From Roseivirga sp. BDSF3-8 (GTDB lineage: Bacteria > Bacteroidota > Bacteroidia > Cytophagales > Cyclobacteriaceae), in assembly GCF_041449215.1 (NCBI RefSeq), contig NZ_JBGNFV010000001.1, positions 1,649,001 through 1,713,000 on the forward strand: 64,000 nt of DNA. Direction: 5' to 3'. Below the pieces are notes generated by a model. The model had not been told where the DNA came from. It was given only the letters and a program-made list of their open reading frames with translations, and did no database searches. The stretch's first letter is position 1; each line of letters starts with the position of its first letter. A program made the translations under genes and the position numbers. Below, piece by piece: positions 15,121-23,828 of this stretch.

Positions 15121-16320
15121 TTAAGATACATTTTCGAAGATTATAGCCGCCCCCTGGCCTACTCCGATACACATAGTGGCCAGTCCATAGCGGGCGCCAC
15201 GTCGCTTCATTTCATGAAGAAGGGTAGCAGATATACGGGTGCCACTGGCTCCCAGGGGGTGCCCTATGGCAATAGAACCGCCGTTTACATTTACTTTTGC
15301 AGGGTCAAGTTCCAGCTCTCTCATGCATGCAATGGACTGGCTGGCAAAGGCTTCGTTAAGCTCTATCAGATCGAGGTCCTGAATAGTGAGGCCGGCCCGC
15401 TTCAGGGCTTTACGTGTAGCAGGGACGGGGCCTATGCCCATTGTTTCCGGCCTTACACCGGCTATGGCTACGGAAACCACCCGCGCCATAGGTTTAATGC
15501 CGAATCGCTTAAGGCTATCTTCTGAAGCGACTATGCTCATGGCAGCGCCGTCATTGACGCCGCTGCTGTTACCTGCTGTAACGGAACCGTCTTTTTTAAA
15601 GGCGGCTCTGAGACCACTAAGCACATCCACTGAGGAAAGGCGAGGGTGCTCATCAGCCTGGAAGATGATGGGGTCTTTCTTGCGCTGGGGAATCTGAACA
15701 GGTACGATCTCATCTTTAAACTTACCTGCTTCAAAGGCCTGCTGGTATTTTACCTGAGAGCTGTGAGCGAACTCATCCTGCTCTTTGCGGCTGATCTTCC
15801 ACTCATCGGCTACATTCTCGGCTGTTTCGCCCATGGCGAAGGGGTGGTGCAGTTCTGCGAGTTTAGGATTTATAAAACGCCAGCCAATGGTGGTATCATA
15901 TACCTTCTGATCACGGGCAAAGGCCTGCTCGGGCTTACTCATGACATAGGGTGCGCGGGTCATACTCTCGACACCGCCAGCCAGGTAAACTTCTCCCTCA
16001 CCAAGCATGGTGGCGCGGCTTGCGTCCATAATACTTTGGAGGCCTGAGGCGCAGAGCCTGTTTACTGTCACGCCACCAATTTCCATAGGCAGGCCTGCCA
16101 TAAGAAGGGCCATGCGGGCTACATTGCGGTTATCCTCACCAGCCTGGTTGGCTGCGCCCATGATCACATCCTCAATAGCGGAGGTGTCAAGGCCGGGATT
16201 ACGGGCCACGATCTCTCTGATAACATGCGCGGCGAGGTCATCAGGGCGTACGCTTGCGAGGGTGCCGCCAAATTTGCCCACTGGTGTCCGGATGATATCT
16301 GCAATGTAAGCGTCTTTCAT
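15121..16320 (-). CDS. Thiolase (acetyl-CoA C-acyltransferase)
   Basis: A 399-residue thiolase that cleaves 3-ketoacyl-CoA with CoA to acetyl-CoA, or runs the reverse condensation. All family marks are visible: acyl-accepting Cys in NRLCASGLQ near 89, NSSGVNDGAA, NEAFASQ, the His loop GGSIAIGHPLGASG near 350, and the second Cys in MCIGVGQGAA near 383. I placed the start at ATG 16320, which has AGGCAGGAAA directly before it and gives the usual MKDAYIADIIRTPVG opening. An upstream in-frame ATG at 16353 would add 11 basic residues unlike the family. The DNRNVARMALLMAGLP stretch is typical of the degradative group. Isolated from other fatty acid genes, so substrate range is open. Confidence 0.93.
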   Translation of the reverse strand: MKDAYIADIIRTPVGKFGGTLASVRPDDLAAHVIREIVARNPGLDTSAIEDVIMGAANQAGEDNRNVARMALLMAGLPMEIGGVTVNRLCASGLQSIMDASRATMLGEGEVYLAGGVESMTRAPYVMSKPEQAFARDQKVYDTTIGWRFINPKLAELHHPFAMGETAENVADEWKISRKEQDEFAHSSQVKYQQAFEAGKFKDEIVPVQIPQRKKDPIIFQADEHPRLSSVDVLSGLRAAFKKDGSVTAGNSSGVNDGAAMSIVASEDSLKRFGIKPMARVVSVAIAGVRPETMGIGPVPATRKALKRAGLTIQDLDLIELNEAFASQSIACMRELELDPAKVNVNGGSIAIGHPLGASGTRISATLLHEMKRRGARYGLATMCIGVGQGAAIIFENVS

Positions 16321-16370
16321 TTTCCTGCCTTTTATGTTTACTTTACGGCGCAATTTAACCTGATAAGATA

Positions 16371-16853
16371 ATGATCCAAAGAGTCCAATCGCTCTTTCTA
16401 ATAGGCATAGTGATATGCATGGTTTTATTTAACCTCTTTCTCATCTGGGAAAAAGCAGATCCTCAGACGGGTGAAATGATCACCCTTTCGAGTCTTACGC
16501 TTGCCTTTATGGATGCATCCGGGGACATGACCGAAGAGACGACATCGGTATGGTACCTGATGGGGCTTTCGATACTGGCAGGGGCACTGGCGCTTTATGA
16601 GGTATTCCGATATGATAACCGGCTGCTACAGATCAAGATTGGCTTTGCGAACACGATTTTGTTTATGGCTATAATTGGTATCAGCATTTATATAATTCTG
16701 AGAATAGGCGAGCCGGCGCTGTTGCCTGATCAGCTCGGCACGTTTGGTGTTGCATTCTATAGTGTATTTGTGGCTATGCTATTCAATAGCTTTGCTAACC
16801 GCTTCATCCGTCGTGATGAACGGCTGGTGCGCTCTGTAGACCGGATCCGGTAG
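16371..16853 (+). CDS. DUF4293-type four-helix membrane protein
   Basis: A 160-residue inner membrane protein opening MIQRVQSLFLIGIVI, the characteristic start of the Bacteroidota DUF4293 family. Four hydrophobic segments lie at about 6-28, 63-80, 90-110 and 123-143, with an exposed loop of about 35 residues after the first. It is divergent from the thiolase, with starts 50 bp apart, and 95 bp upstream of another small membrane protein. The family has no established function. Confidence 0.8.
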   Translation: MIQRVQSLFLIGIVICMVLFNLFLIWEKADPQTGEMITLSSLTLAFMDASGDMTEETTSVWYLMGLSILAGALALYEVFRYDNRLLQIKIGFANTILFMAIIGISIYIILRIGEPALLPDQLGTFGVAFYSVFVAMLFNSFANRFIRRDERLVRSVDRIR

Positions 16854-16948
16854 GGTCCATTCTTACCCTTTGAGGCCCGGCTACAAAAGGAAGAGTGGGT
16901 TAGGTAAAAATCCGGTACCACTTTTGTATATTCTGCGTAAAATAGACC

Positions 16949-17341
16949 ATGGAAAGAATTACCCCTATAACGACCGACCAAGAGGACCAGCGTAGAAGCC
17001 CTATCCCCCCTCATGAAAAGCAGTGGGCGCTGTGGTGCCACCTTTCCGGCCTGGCCGGGTTTATTATTCCCTTTGGCAATATCATTGCCCCGCTAATTAT
17101 CTGGCAGGCAAAGAAGGATGAATATGCCAGCCTTGATGAACATGGCAAGGAGGTAATGAACTTTCAGCTAAGTATGACTCTATATATCTTTATTTCCTCT
17201 ATCCTGATTATAGTGGTTATAGGTATCTTTGCCATGATGGCGGTGGGTATCGTATCCTTAATACTGACGATAGTAGCGGCTGTGGAGGTGGATAAGGGCA
17301 ATTTTTACCGATATCCTCTTACTATCCGATTTTTAAAATAA
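16949..17341 (+). CDS. DUF4870 domain membrane protein
   Basis: A 130-residue protein with a polar N-terminus of about 25 residues followed by the DUF4870 pattern: QWALWCHLSGLAGFIIPFGN, IIAPLIIW, then HGKEVMNFQLSMTLY and two further hydrophobic helices ending in a Tyr-Arg-Tyr-Pro turn. Proteins of this type resemble Tic20-like small membrane proteins, but no activity is established. It ends 10 bp before a strong terminator (17352-17377), so it is the last gene of its transcript. Confidence 0.85.
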   Translation: MERITPITTDQEDQRRSPIPPHEKQWALWCHLSGLAGFIIPFGNIIAPLIIWQAKKDEYASLDEHGKEVMNFQLSMTLYIFISSILIIVVIGIFAMMAVGIVSLILTIVAAVEVDKGNFYRYPLTIRFLK

Positions 17342-17351
17342 CGAATTGTAC

Positions 17352-17377
17352 AGCCCGGCATCGCCCGGGCTTTTTTT
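17352..17377 (+). terminator. Intrinsic terminator after the DUF4870 gene
   Basis: AGCCCGG (17352-17358) pairs with CCGGGCT (17365-17371), running into seven T. Confidence 0.85.
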
Positions 17378-17495
17378 ATTGCTCCTCCCTGTTTTTTTGT
17401 CTGCCGCAGCATGTGGTAAGCCTCTCTATCCTGCAATAATTTATCTGAATGTGTCTACTGATATCAATTCCTTACTTTCAAATTACACTACACTT

Positions 17496-17525
17496 TTGGG
17501 TACCAGCGCATTAGGCTTTAATTTG
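17496..17525 (+). promoter_or_regulatory. Candidate Bacteroidota promoter for hemB
   Basis: TTG at 17496-17498, a 19-base spacer, then TTAATTTG at 17518-17525 (7 of 8 to TAnnTTTG). It lies 27 bp before the hemB ATG. Confidence 0.45.
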
Positions 17526-17552
17526 CGTTAAAACCAAGATCAGGCCCAAACT

Positions 17553-18536
17553 ATGCTTCAAAGACCCCGTAGAAACCGCAAGTCTGCCGCTGTGCGAAAC
17601 ATGGTGCGCGAAACCAGCCTTTCTGCCTCACAATTCATATTTCCCATGTTTTTGCTGTCCGGAAAAGGCCAGCGCTCGGAGGTAGCCAGCATGCCCGGCA
17701 TCTACAGGCTATCGATAGATCTGATGCTGAAAGAGATCGAAGAGTGCATGAAACTGGGGGTCATGTCTTTCGATATTTTCCCTGCTGTACCTGATGAGCA
17801 TAAGGATAAGTATGCCACCTATAGCTACGCTGAGGAAAACTTTTACCTGCATGCTTTATCCGCCGTAAAAAAAGAATTTCCTGAGGCCTGCATCATGACT
17901 GATGTGGCGATGGACCCGTATAGCTCGGATGGCCATGACGGCATCGTGGAGGATGGCCGCATACTTAATGATGAAACGCTGGACATACTTGGTAAAATGG
18001 CCGTAGCTCAGGCGCAGGCGGGGGCAGATATCATCGGCCCCAGTGATATGATGGACGGACGGGTGGGACACATACGCCAGGCCCTGGACGAGGCAGGGTA
18101 CAGTGAGGTGAGCATCATGTCTTATACAGCTAAATACGCCAGCGCATACTACGGCCCTTTCCGAGATGCGCTGGACTCTGCACCGAAGTCGGGTGATAAG
18201 AAAACTTACCAGATGGATCCGGCGAATAGCCGTGAGGCCATACGCGAAGCGATGCTGGATGAAGCGGAGGGTGCGGATATGCTTATGGTGAAGCCTGCGC
18301 TGGCTTACCTTGATATCATCGCCTTGCTGCGCGAAACTACTACCCTGCCGGTAGCGGCCTACAACGTGAGTGGTGAATACTCTATGATCAAAGCTGCGTC
18401 TGAACGGGGCTGGCTGGATGAAAACCGGTGTATGATGGAGAAATTACTAGCCATACGCCGTGCAGGGGCGGATATTATACTAACCTACTTTGCGAAGCAG
18501 GCGGCTGGCCTGCTAAAGGAAGGATATAATTTCTAA
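17553..18536 (+). CDS. hemB: Porphobilinogen synthase (delta-aminolevulinate dehydratase)
   Basis: A 327-residue enzyme joining two 5-aminolevulinate molecules into porphobilinogen in heme biosynthesis. The two Schiff-base lysines are in SYTAKYAS near 200 and MLMVKPALAY near 252. The metal loop reads TDVAMDPYSSDGHDG, with Asp where zinc enzymes carry Cys, so it should belong to the magnesium/potassium-dependent class. Length matches the family. It stands alone after a terminator and has a plausible promoter 27 bp upstream. It supplies heme, the substrate of the heme oxygenase at the left of the window, but nothing shows joint regulation. Confidence 0.96.
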   Translation: MLQRPRRNRKSAAVRNMVRETSLSASQFIFPMFLLSGKGQRSEVASMPGIYRLSIDLMLKEIEECMKLGVMSFDIFPAVPDEHKDKYATYSYAEENFYLHALSAVKKEFPEACIMTDVAMDPYSSDGHDGIVEDGRILNDETLDILGKMAVAQAQAGADIIGPSDMMDGRVGHIRQALDEAGYSEVSIMSYTAKYASAYYGPFRDALDSAPKSGDKKTYQMDPANSREAIREAMLDEAEGADMLMVKPALAYLDIIALLRETTTLPVAAYNVSGEYSMIKAASERGWLDENRCMMEKLLAIRRAGADIILTYFAKQAAGLLKEGYNF

Positions 18537-18599
18537 AAAATTTTACTCTTTGAGGGAACTTTCCGCGGTTGTGGCATACAATTTGTTTTTAGTTAAACA

Positions 18600-18700
18600 C
18601 AAACGGACGTCCCTTCAATGAATGACCGGCCAGGCCCTCGGGGTTGCGCAACGCTGGTCGCAGGCCGCTTCCCCTTCGGAAGCGAATCGGAAAAAAACTG
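18600..18700 (+). other. Structured leader-like sequence upstream of the CsgG-like operon
   Basis: GC-rich stretch with several short inverted repeats, notably CGCTTCC-CCTTC-GGAAGCG (18666-18683) and the palindrome TTGCGCAA near 18646. It sits between hemB and the lipoprotein operon. It may be a leader or a factor-dependent stop; no known RNA family recognised. Confidence 0.35.
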
Positions 18701-18731
18701 TATATGAGTTGAACCTATACCCTTTTCAATC

Positions 18732-20096
18732 ATGAACGGATTAAATTATCGTCTCGCTGCACTTATTCTTCTCCTGGTTTGTGCAGGCTGTGTAAGCTCA
18801 AAAAAGCTTACTGAGAGGGGCGACCTGGCCAACAGGGAGGGACTATATAAGGAAGCGTCCCAGTATTACCTTGAAGCCTTGCAAAAGGAGCTACATAATG
18901 AAGAGGCCCGCAGAGGTCTGCGCCGAAGTGGCCAGCAGTACCTGGATGTCATCTTAGGAGATTTTTACAAGGCGAGTGCTTCAGGTGACCGGGCTACGGC
19001 CGTGTATGCTTACCGCACGGCGGACGAGTTGTACAAAAGTGCTGCTAACGTATCTGTAAGATTGGAAAGGCCGGCTCACTACCAGACACTATACGATGAT
19101 ATTTTTGAAGAGTATAAGCAGGAGCTATATGACAGGGCGGTGGCCAGAATGGATGTCGGCCAGTTTGATGAAGCCAAGCAGGTACTGAATGAACTGTATA
19201 CACTGGATGGCGACTACCGTGACACACCTAAACTGCGTCAGGTGGTGGTATTGGAACCTCTGTACATGCAGGCCTCACAGGCGATGCAATACGGCCGCTA
19301 CCGCGAAGCTGTGTCAGCACTGGACAGAATAGAAGGCATAGACCCTGCCTATAAGGATGCTTCTGCCATCAAAACAGAGGCGGAAGACCAGCTAATGCTA
19401 ACGGTGGCTATGCTGCCATTTCATAACCTTACCCGTGAGCGCATGATAGAGGACAAGCTTGCGGCGTATGTGCTGGGTAGCATCAATGATAAGCGAAACC
19501 CCTACATAAAGGTGGTGGACCGCCAGCATACGCAGTACATACTACAGGAGCAAAAGATGGGTATGTCTGGTCTCTTCGATCAGAAAACAGCCGCCCAGGC
19601 GGGCAGACTTATCGGGGTGAAAAGTGTGCTTATCGGCAAAGTGATCTCCTTTTCAGTATCGAAGGGAAACTGGCAGCAGAGCCAGAAGGAGGGGTATGCC
19701 GAATACTACACTACTGACCCTTATACAAAGGATAAGCAAAGGAAATTCAGGGATACCACCTATGTGGAGAATGTGCGCGTGGCAAGTGCCCGAATGAGCT
19801 TTCAGTACCTGCTGATATCGTCAGAAACAGGCGAGATACTGGGGAGTGACATCCTCACAAAGGAAACAAAGGCTGAAGAGGGCTACATTACTTATAAGGG
19901 GGATAAAGACGGTCTTTACCCTAAGAAAAACGGCAGGGTACTGCTGAGTGGTGAGGAAAAGAGCCGTCTGGATGACATGATCGAGCACCCCGGAGGCAAA
20001 GGGCTGCATATGGAGTCACTCTCCACGGGCTTATTCGAGGAGGTATCTGCCGATGTAGCGAAGCAATTAGACAAATATGAAAGGTCCAGGCAATGA
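18732..20096 (+). CDS. CsgG-like lipoprotein with N-terminal helical repeats
   Basis: A 454-residue lipoprotein, lipobox VCAGC with Cys at about 20. Residues about 25-220 are TPR-like helices (GLYKEASQYYLEALQKE, GQFDEAKQVLNELYTLDGDY, GRYREAVSALDRIEGIDP). From about 230 a CsgG-type domain begins: VAMLPFHNL, then LGSINDKRNPYIKVVDR, and TAAQAGRLIGVKSVLIGKV. CsgG forms the curli export pore, but related domains occur in many outer membrane lipoproteins, and no curli genes are nearby. The 3' end overlaps the next gene by 20 bp, and a third lipoprotein follows, so the three likely act together at the outer membrane. Confidence 0.8.
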   Translation: MNGLNYRLAALILLLVCAGCVSSKKLTERGDLANREGLYKEASQYYLEALQKELHNEEARRGLRRSGQQYLDVILGDFYKASASGDRATAVYAYRTADELYKSAANVSVRLERPAHYQTLYDDIFEEYKQELYDRAVARMDVGQFDEAKQVLNELYTLDGDYRDTPKLRQVVVLEPLYMQASQAMQYGRYREAVSALDRIEGIDPAYKDASAIKTEAEDQLMLTVAMLPFHNLTRERMIEDKLAAYVLGSINDKRNPYIKVVDRQHTQYILQEQKMGMSGLFDQKTAAQAGRLIGVKSVLIGKVISFSVSKGNWQQSQKEGYAEYYTTDPYTKDKQRKFRDTTYVENVRVASARMSFQYLLISSETGEILGSDILTKETKAEEGYITYKGDKDGLYPKKNGRVLLSGEEKSRLDDMIEHPGGKGLHMESLSTGLFEEVSADVAKQLDKYERSRQ

Positions 20097-21396
20097 CATA
20101 ATTCTTCTCAGTTTCCTGGTTCTGCTATGGGCGGGGGCCTGCGCTCCCTCCCTTACCAGTACGGGAACGGGAGATGGCAGGCCAGCCCCGGCATGGGTAC
20201 AGCGCAGGCCTATGGATGCAGCCTACTACATAGGCATAGCAACCGTAGCCAAGCGACCGGGTGAGGATAACTACCGCGTGGCCAAGCAACTTGCCCTGGA
20301 GGATATGGCGAGTGAGATAAGTGTGGAGGTAAAGAGTACTACCACGCACTATGTGAGTGAAACGAACAGGCGTTACTTTGAAGAACAGTGGCAGTCACTG
20401 GTACGAACAAAAAGTCTGGAGCATTTGCGTGACTACGAGCCGGTAGATAGCTGGGAGGACGCTACGCATCTCTGGGTCTACTATCGCCTGTCACGGGCGG
20501 ACTATGAAGACTGGCGGGCGCGGGAAAAGGCGAACGCGCTCACCTCTGCCTCGGAGTGGATAGACCAGTCGGCACAGGCAGTGGCAAACGGCCAGCTGCA
20601 TCAGGCATTCAATTTTCTCGGAAAGGCCCGCGAGGCTCTGCTCCCGTTTCCGGAAGCTAACCGTGAGGGGGTGAGCCTGCAGTCGGTAGATAATAGGGCC
20701 ATAGGACTGGCAGGAGGGCTGAAACTTAGCGCCAGACACATTGATAATGGTCCTCGCTGGCCGGGAGAGCCGGCAGCCCTGGTACTTGAGGCAACTTTCC
20801 GAACGGAAAATGTGGAGATGCCTGCAAGTGGCCTGAAAATTGTAGTACGTGATGCACTGGGCACCAAACGCTATGGTATACCTACCAATGGAGAGGTGAA
20901 CCTTAGCGAAACAGCCAGCCAGATAGAAGTACGGTATGACTTTGGTGAATACCTTCACCTGCTTCCTGTACTCTCTAACCTGCGCCATAGCCAACAGGTG
21001 GCCATACCCGCCAGTCAAAGTGCTATCTACCTGAAGCCGGCGGCGGATACGTATTCGGTGAGGCTGACAGGTGAAGTTAGCAGGGCACTGGAAAGAGCGG
21101 GGTTTGTACTCGCACCATCGCCGGAAAAAGCGGAGTGGATAGCGGATCTGCAAATAGCCTGGCGACAGGATGTGAGGTATGGTATGTACACGGTATGGTG
21201 CAGCCCATCGGTGGTGCTAAGCCCTGTAGGGGGCAACGGATACCCGAGACAATGGGATATGAACGAAGCAAAAGGTGTGCACACTTCTCTGAGCGAAGCC
21301 AGACGGCTTGCAGCAAAAGAAGTGGAACAGCGCATAAAATATCAGACATATAAAGGAACTAGCCCCTCAGGTGATTATAGCAGGGGAAGTAATTAA
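20077..21396 (+). CDS. LPP20-like lipoprotein, 439 aa
   Basis: Starts inside the end of the CsgG-like gene (20 bp overlap), suggesting coupled translation. The N-terminus is a lipoprotein signal (LLWAGAC, Cys at 22). Residues about 38-140 match the LPP20 pattern: PAWVQRRPMDAAYYIGIA, then AKQLALEDMASEISVEVKST, and a WVYYRLSRADYE strand. The remainder (about 190-420) has beta-rich segments of unknown fold. LPP20-type domains occur in Helicobacter Lpp20 and in the flagellar-ring lipoprotein FlgP; there are no flagellar genes here. The role is probably structural at the outer membrane, together with its two neighbours. Confidence 0.7.
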   Translation: MKGPGNDIILLSFLVLLWAGACAPSLTSTGTGDGRPAPAWVQRRPMDAAYYIGIATVAKRPGEDNYRVAKQLALEDMASEISVEVKSTTTHYVSETNRRYFEEQWQSLVRTKSLEHLRDYEPVDSWEDATHLWVYYRLSRADYEDWRAREKANALTSASEWIDQSAQAVANGQLHQAFNFLGKAREALLPFPEANREGVSLQSVDNRAIGLAGGLKLSARHIDNGPRWPGEPAALVLEATFRTENVEMPASGLKIVVRDALGTKRYGIPTNGEVNLSETASQIEVRYDFGEYLHLLPVLSNLRHSQQVAIPASQSAIYLKPAADTYSVRLTGEVSRALERAGFVLAPSPEKAEWIADLQIAWRQDVRYGMYTVWCSPSVVLSPVGGNGYPRQWDMNEAKGVHTSLSEARRLAAKEVEQRIKYQTYKGTSPSGDYSRGSN

Positions 21397-21417
21397 TCAT
21401 TTTTAAATTCAACGGAC

Positions 21418-21996
21418 ATGAAAAACTCTATCTTCAACATTACTCTCAGCGGCATGGCCCTGTTCGTGCTTTTGGCCGTAGCCGCAGGATGTGGCAAAAA
21501 ACAAGCTTTGCCTAAGGGTGAGGAGCTGGTGAGCGTATACTGCTCAGGCGATGAATACTTCAGCGACAAGAAGCACTTCCGTGCTAACGCGATTGGTGAA
21601 AGCATGGATCAGATGACCGCTAAGAAAAAGGCAACGGCCAATGCCCGCGAGGAACTTGCAGGTAGCATTCAGGTGACGATGAAGGCGGTGCTGGATAACT
21701 ATGTAAACAGCCGGGAAGCCAACAATGTAGAGGACATTGAGGAGCGCTTCGAAGGCCTTAGCCGTCAGGTAATCAATCAGGTGCTGTCAGGTACCCGTAC
21801 TATCTGCGAGAAGCAGACTAAGACTGAGTCTAATACATACAAGACGTATATGGCTATTGAACTTCGTGGTGATGATCTGGTACAGGCCATCAATGAAAGG
21901 CTGACTGAGGACCAGAAACTGCGTATCGATTATGATTACGAGAAGTTCAAGAAGACGTTTGAGGACGAAATGGAAAAGATGGAGAACAGGTACTAA
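21418..21996 (+). CDS. LPP20-like lipoprotein, 192 aa
   Basis: Third gene of the lipoprotein operon, 21 bp after the second. Signal peptide ends AVAAGC, lipid Cys at about 25. Residues about 40-165 again show the LPP20 theme: YCSGDEYFSDKKHFRANAIG, then KKKATANAREELAGSIQVTMK, then TYMAIELRGDDLVQAINE. The C-terminus is charged and helical (YEKFKKTFEDEMEKME). It is a short relative of the preceding protein, probably by duplication. A strong terminator at 22028-22068 closes the operon. No enzymatic motif is visible. Confidence 0.75.
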   Translation: MKNSIFNITLSGMALFVLLAVAAGCGKKQALPKGEELVSVYCSGDEYFSDKKHFRANAIGESMDQMTAKKKATANAREELAGSIQVTMKAVLDNYVNSREANNVEDIEERFEGLSRQVINQVLSGTRTICEKQTKTESNTYKTYMAIELRGDDLVQAINERLTEDQKLRIDYDYEKFKKTFEDEMEKMENRY

Positions 21997-22027
21997 TCCT
22001 ATTTGAGTGCAACTTCGTAAATGGAAA

Positions 22028-22068
22028 GAGGCTGACCGCTCCCGCGGCCAGCCTCTTCTTTTTTTTTT
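22028..22068 (+). terminator. Intrinsic terminator of the lipoprotein operon
   Basis: GAGGCTG (22028-22034) pairs with CAGCCTC (22049-22055), followed by a long T-run. Confidence 0.85.
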
Positions 22069-22089
22069 GAGCCCTCAATTGAATACGGT

Positions 22090-23013
22090 CTATTTGCCGG
22101 CATTGAATAGCTTTTGCTTTTCCTCTTTAGTGAGGCTTTCGTATCCTGAATCATTGATCTTATCCAGTATGGCGTCTATCTCATCCTGAGGAGTATTGTA
22201 GCCTGCTGAGGAACGAGAGGAAGTGCGTGAGCTACTTTTGCTATTGCTGCTTTTCTTTTGCTTACGGTGAGTAACGCGGATACGGGACCTGCCTCCAAAG
22301 CGCTCGCGGAAGAAATCGCTGATACGGGTGATCCAGCTACCAAAGTCTCTCCCTTTCTGAAGCTGCGACACATAAAGCCAGCCCATAAACGCACCACCCA
22401 GGTGGGCGAGGTTACCTCCTTCATTAGGCCCTACCAGGCCCATTATGCTGATAATCACATAAAAGAGGGCTATGTACTTAATCTTAACAGGCCCCAGGAA
22501 TATGAGGAAGAAAGAATGATCGGGACGGAGGGTGGCTGCGCCGATAGTAACGGCATATACGGCTGCAGAAGCTCCCACCATGCCGGGGAAACCACTCCTG
22601 CCTACAAAATAAGGGATGGTATTGAAGGCTATGAGGTATAGGAATCCCCCTGCGAGTGCTCCCAGGATGTAGAGGTTAATGACGCGCTGTCCGCCAAGGT
22701 ACTCCTGCACGATCTGCCCGAACCAGTATAGGAAGAGCATATTAAAGAGGATGTGGAATATACCTGACAGGTCATGCGCAAAGGCATAGGTAAGTATGGT
22801 CCATGGCCTGAGGATAAACTCTTCGAACAGGGGAGGGATGACGAACTGGTCGTGGATTACAGCAAATATACCTCCTGCGCCACTGAGCCGGAGTACGACA
22901 CCGAGTACGCCGAGCAATACATACATTACCACATTGATAATGATGAGTTGTATGATCGCATTATTAGGCCTGCGAAAATTTTCTTTTACACTATTAAAAA
23001 TACCACTGAACAT
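22090..23013 (-). CDS. Rhomboid intramembrane serine protease (second of pair)
   Basis: A 307-residue rhomboid-fold protein with about six membrane segments. The catalytic dyad is recognisable: Ser in GMVGASAAVYA near 147 and His in NLAHLGGAFMGW near 203, with the HILFNMLFLYWFG helix that precedes them in the family. A cytoplasmic tail of about 90 residues follows, Ser/Lys/Arg-rich then acidic (DEIDAILDKINDSGYESLT), longer than in simple rhomboids. It starts 2 bp after the stop of another rhomboid gene, itself downstream of mutL, so all are in one operon. Substrates are unknown. Confidence 0.9.
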   Translation of the reverse strand: MFSGIFNSVKENFRRPNNAIIQLIIINVVMYVLLGVLGVVLRLSGAGGIFAVIHDQFVIPPLFEEFILRPWTILTYAFAHDLSGIFHILFNMLFLYWFGQIVQEYLGGQRVINLYILGALAGGFLYLIAFNTIPYFVGRSGFPGMVGASAAVYAVTIGAATLRPDHSFFLIFLGPVKIKYIALFYVIISIMGLVGPNEGGNLAHLGGAFMGWLYVSQLQKGRDFGSWITRISDFFRERFGGRSRIRVTHRKQKKSSNSKSSSRTSSRSSAGYNTPQDEIDAILDKINDSGYESLTKEEKQKLFNAGK

Positions 23014-23015
23014 GG

Positions 23016-23810
23016 TTAGTATACTCGTTTTTCTTTCCAGATTAGTTTCACTACTACAAACGCTACAATAGCGCCTGCAATATGTGCAAAGTGCGCAACA
23101 TTATCACCCGGCGCACGCTGCAGACCTGCATATACTTCAAAGAACATGTAGGCAATGACAAGGTATTTGGCCTTGACGGGTATAGGAGGAAACAGCAATA
23201 CCAGCATGAGGTTTGGAAATAGCAGGCCAAAAGCGGCCAATATGCCAAACACAGCCCCGGAAGCTCCGACCATGCCACTGGTACGGCCAAGCACATTAAA
23301 TAGCTGAGTGGCTACCTGCTTCGTCTGTTGCCTTAGTTGGAGGCTTTCAGGATTTCTGTCATATTCATTAGCAAGGCCACTCAGGCGGGGGTCCTGGCTG
23401 TATCTGGGGACATTTTCAGACAGGAAGGCGTAGAAGTTAGTGGGAGTGGGCTCTGCGAGGTATGTCTGCACATCTTCTTCAAAAGATTGCCGCTCGTGGT
23501 AGTTCCATGCCCCATAGAGTACACCGGCCCCTACCCCTACGGCAATATAAAAGGCGAGGAAGCGATTAGCCCCCCATTTCTGCTCAAGGAGAGGCCCAAA
23601 AATGACAAGGGCAAACATATTGGTGAATAGGTGCCACCATCCTGCATGCAAAAACATGTAGGAGAAGAACTGGTAGAAGGCGAAGTTTTCGGTCCGGAAT
23701 GTATATAGCGCAAAAAGTTTATTAACTGCTCCTCCTAAAAACAAATTCAGCAGCAGCATGGCCACGTTTATGATAAGGAGCATTTTGACAACAGGAGTAA
23801 ATCTGAACAT
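23016..23810 (-). CDS. Rhomboid intramembrane serine protease (first of pair)
   Basis: A 264-residue rhomboid. Visible motifs are HLFTNMFALVIFGPLLE, the active-site GMVGASGAVFG (Ser near 183) and the His helix AHFAHIAGAIVAF near 242. An insert of about 65 hydrophilic residues lies between the second and third hydrophobic regions (about 100-165), unusual compared with the neighbour. It is 18 bp downstream of mutL and 2 bp upstream of the second rhomboid on the same strand. Tandem rhomboids after mutL are likely a conserved Bacteroidota arrangement. Role unknown. Confidence 0.9.
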   Translation of the reverse strand: MFRFTPVVKMLLIINVAMLLLNLFLGGAVNKLFALYTFRTENFAFYQFFSYMFLHAGWWHLFTNMFALVIFGPLLEQKWGANRFLAFYIAVGVGAGVLYGAWNYHERQSFEEDVQTYLAEPTPTNFYAFLSENVPRYSQDPRLSGLANEYDRNPESLQLRQQTKQVATQLFNVLGRTSGMVGASGAVFGILAAFGLLFPNLMLVLLFPPIPVKAKYLVIAYMFFEVYAGLQRAPGDNVAHFAHIAGAIVAFVVVKLIWKEKRVY

Positions 23811-23828
23811 AGGCTTATGCTATGGTAG

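Noticed and set aside
20491-21153. A 220-codon minus-strand frame
   Set aside because: Antisense to the LPP20-like lipoprotein gene, with odd composition; the plus-strand operon is well supported.
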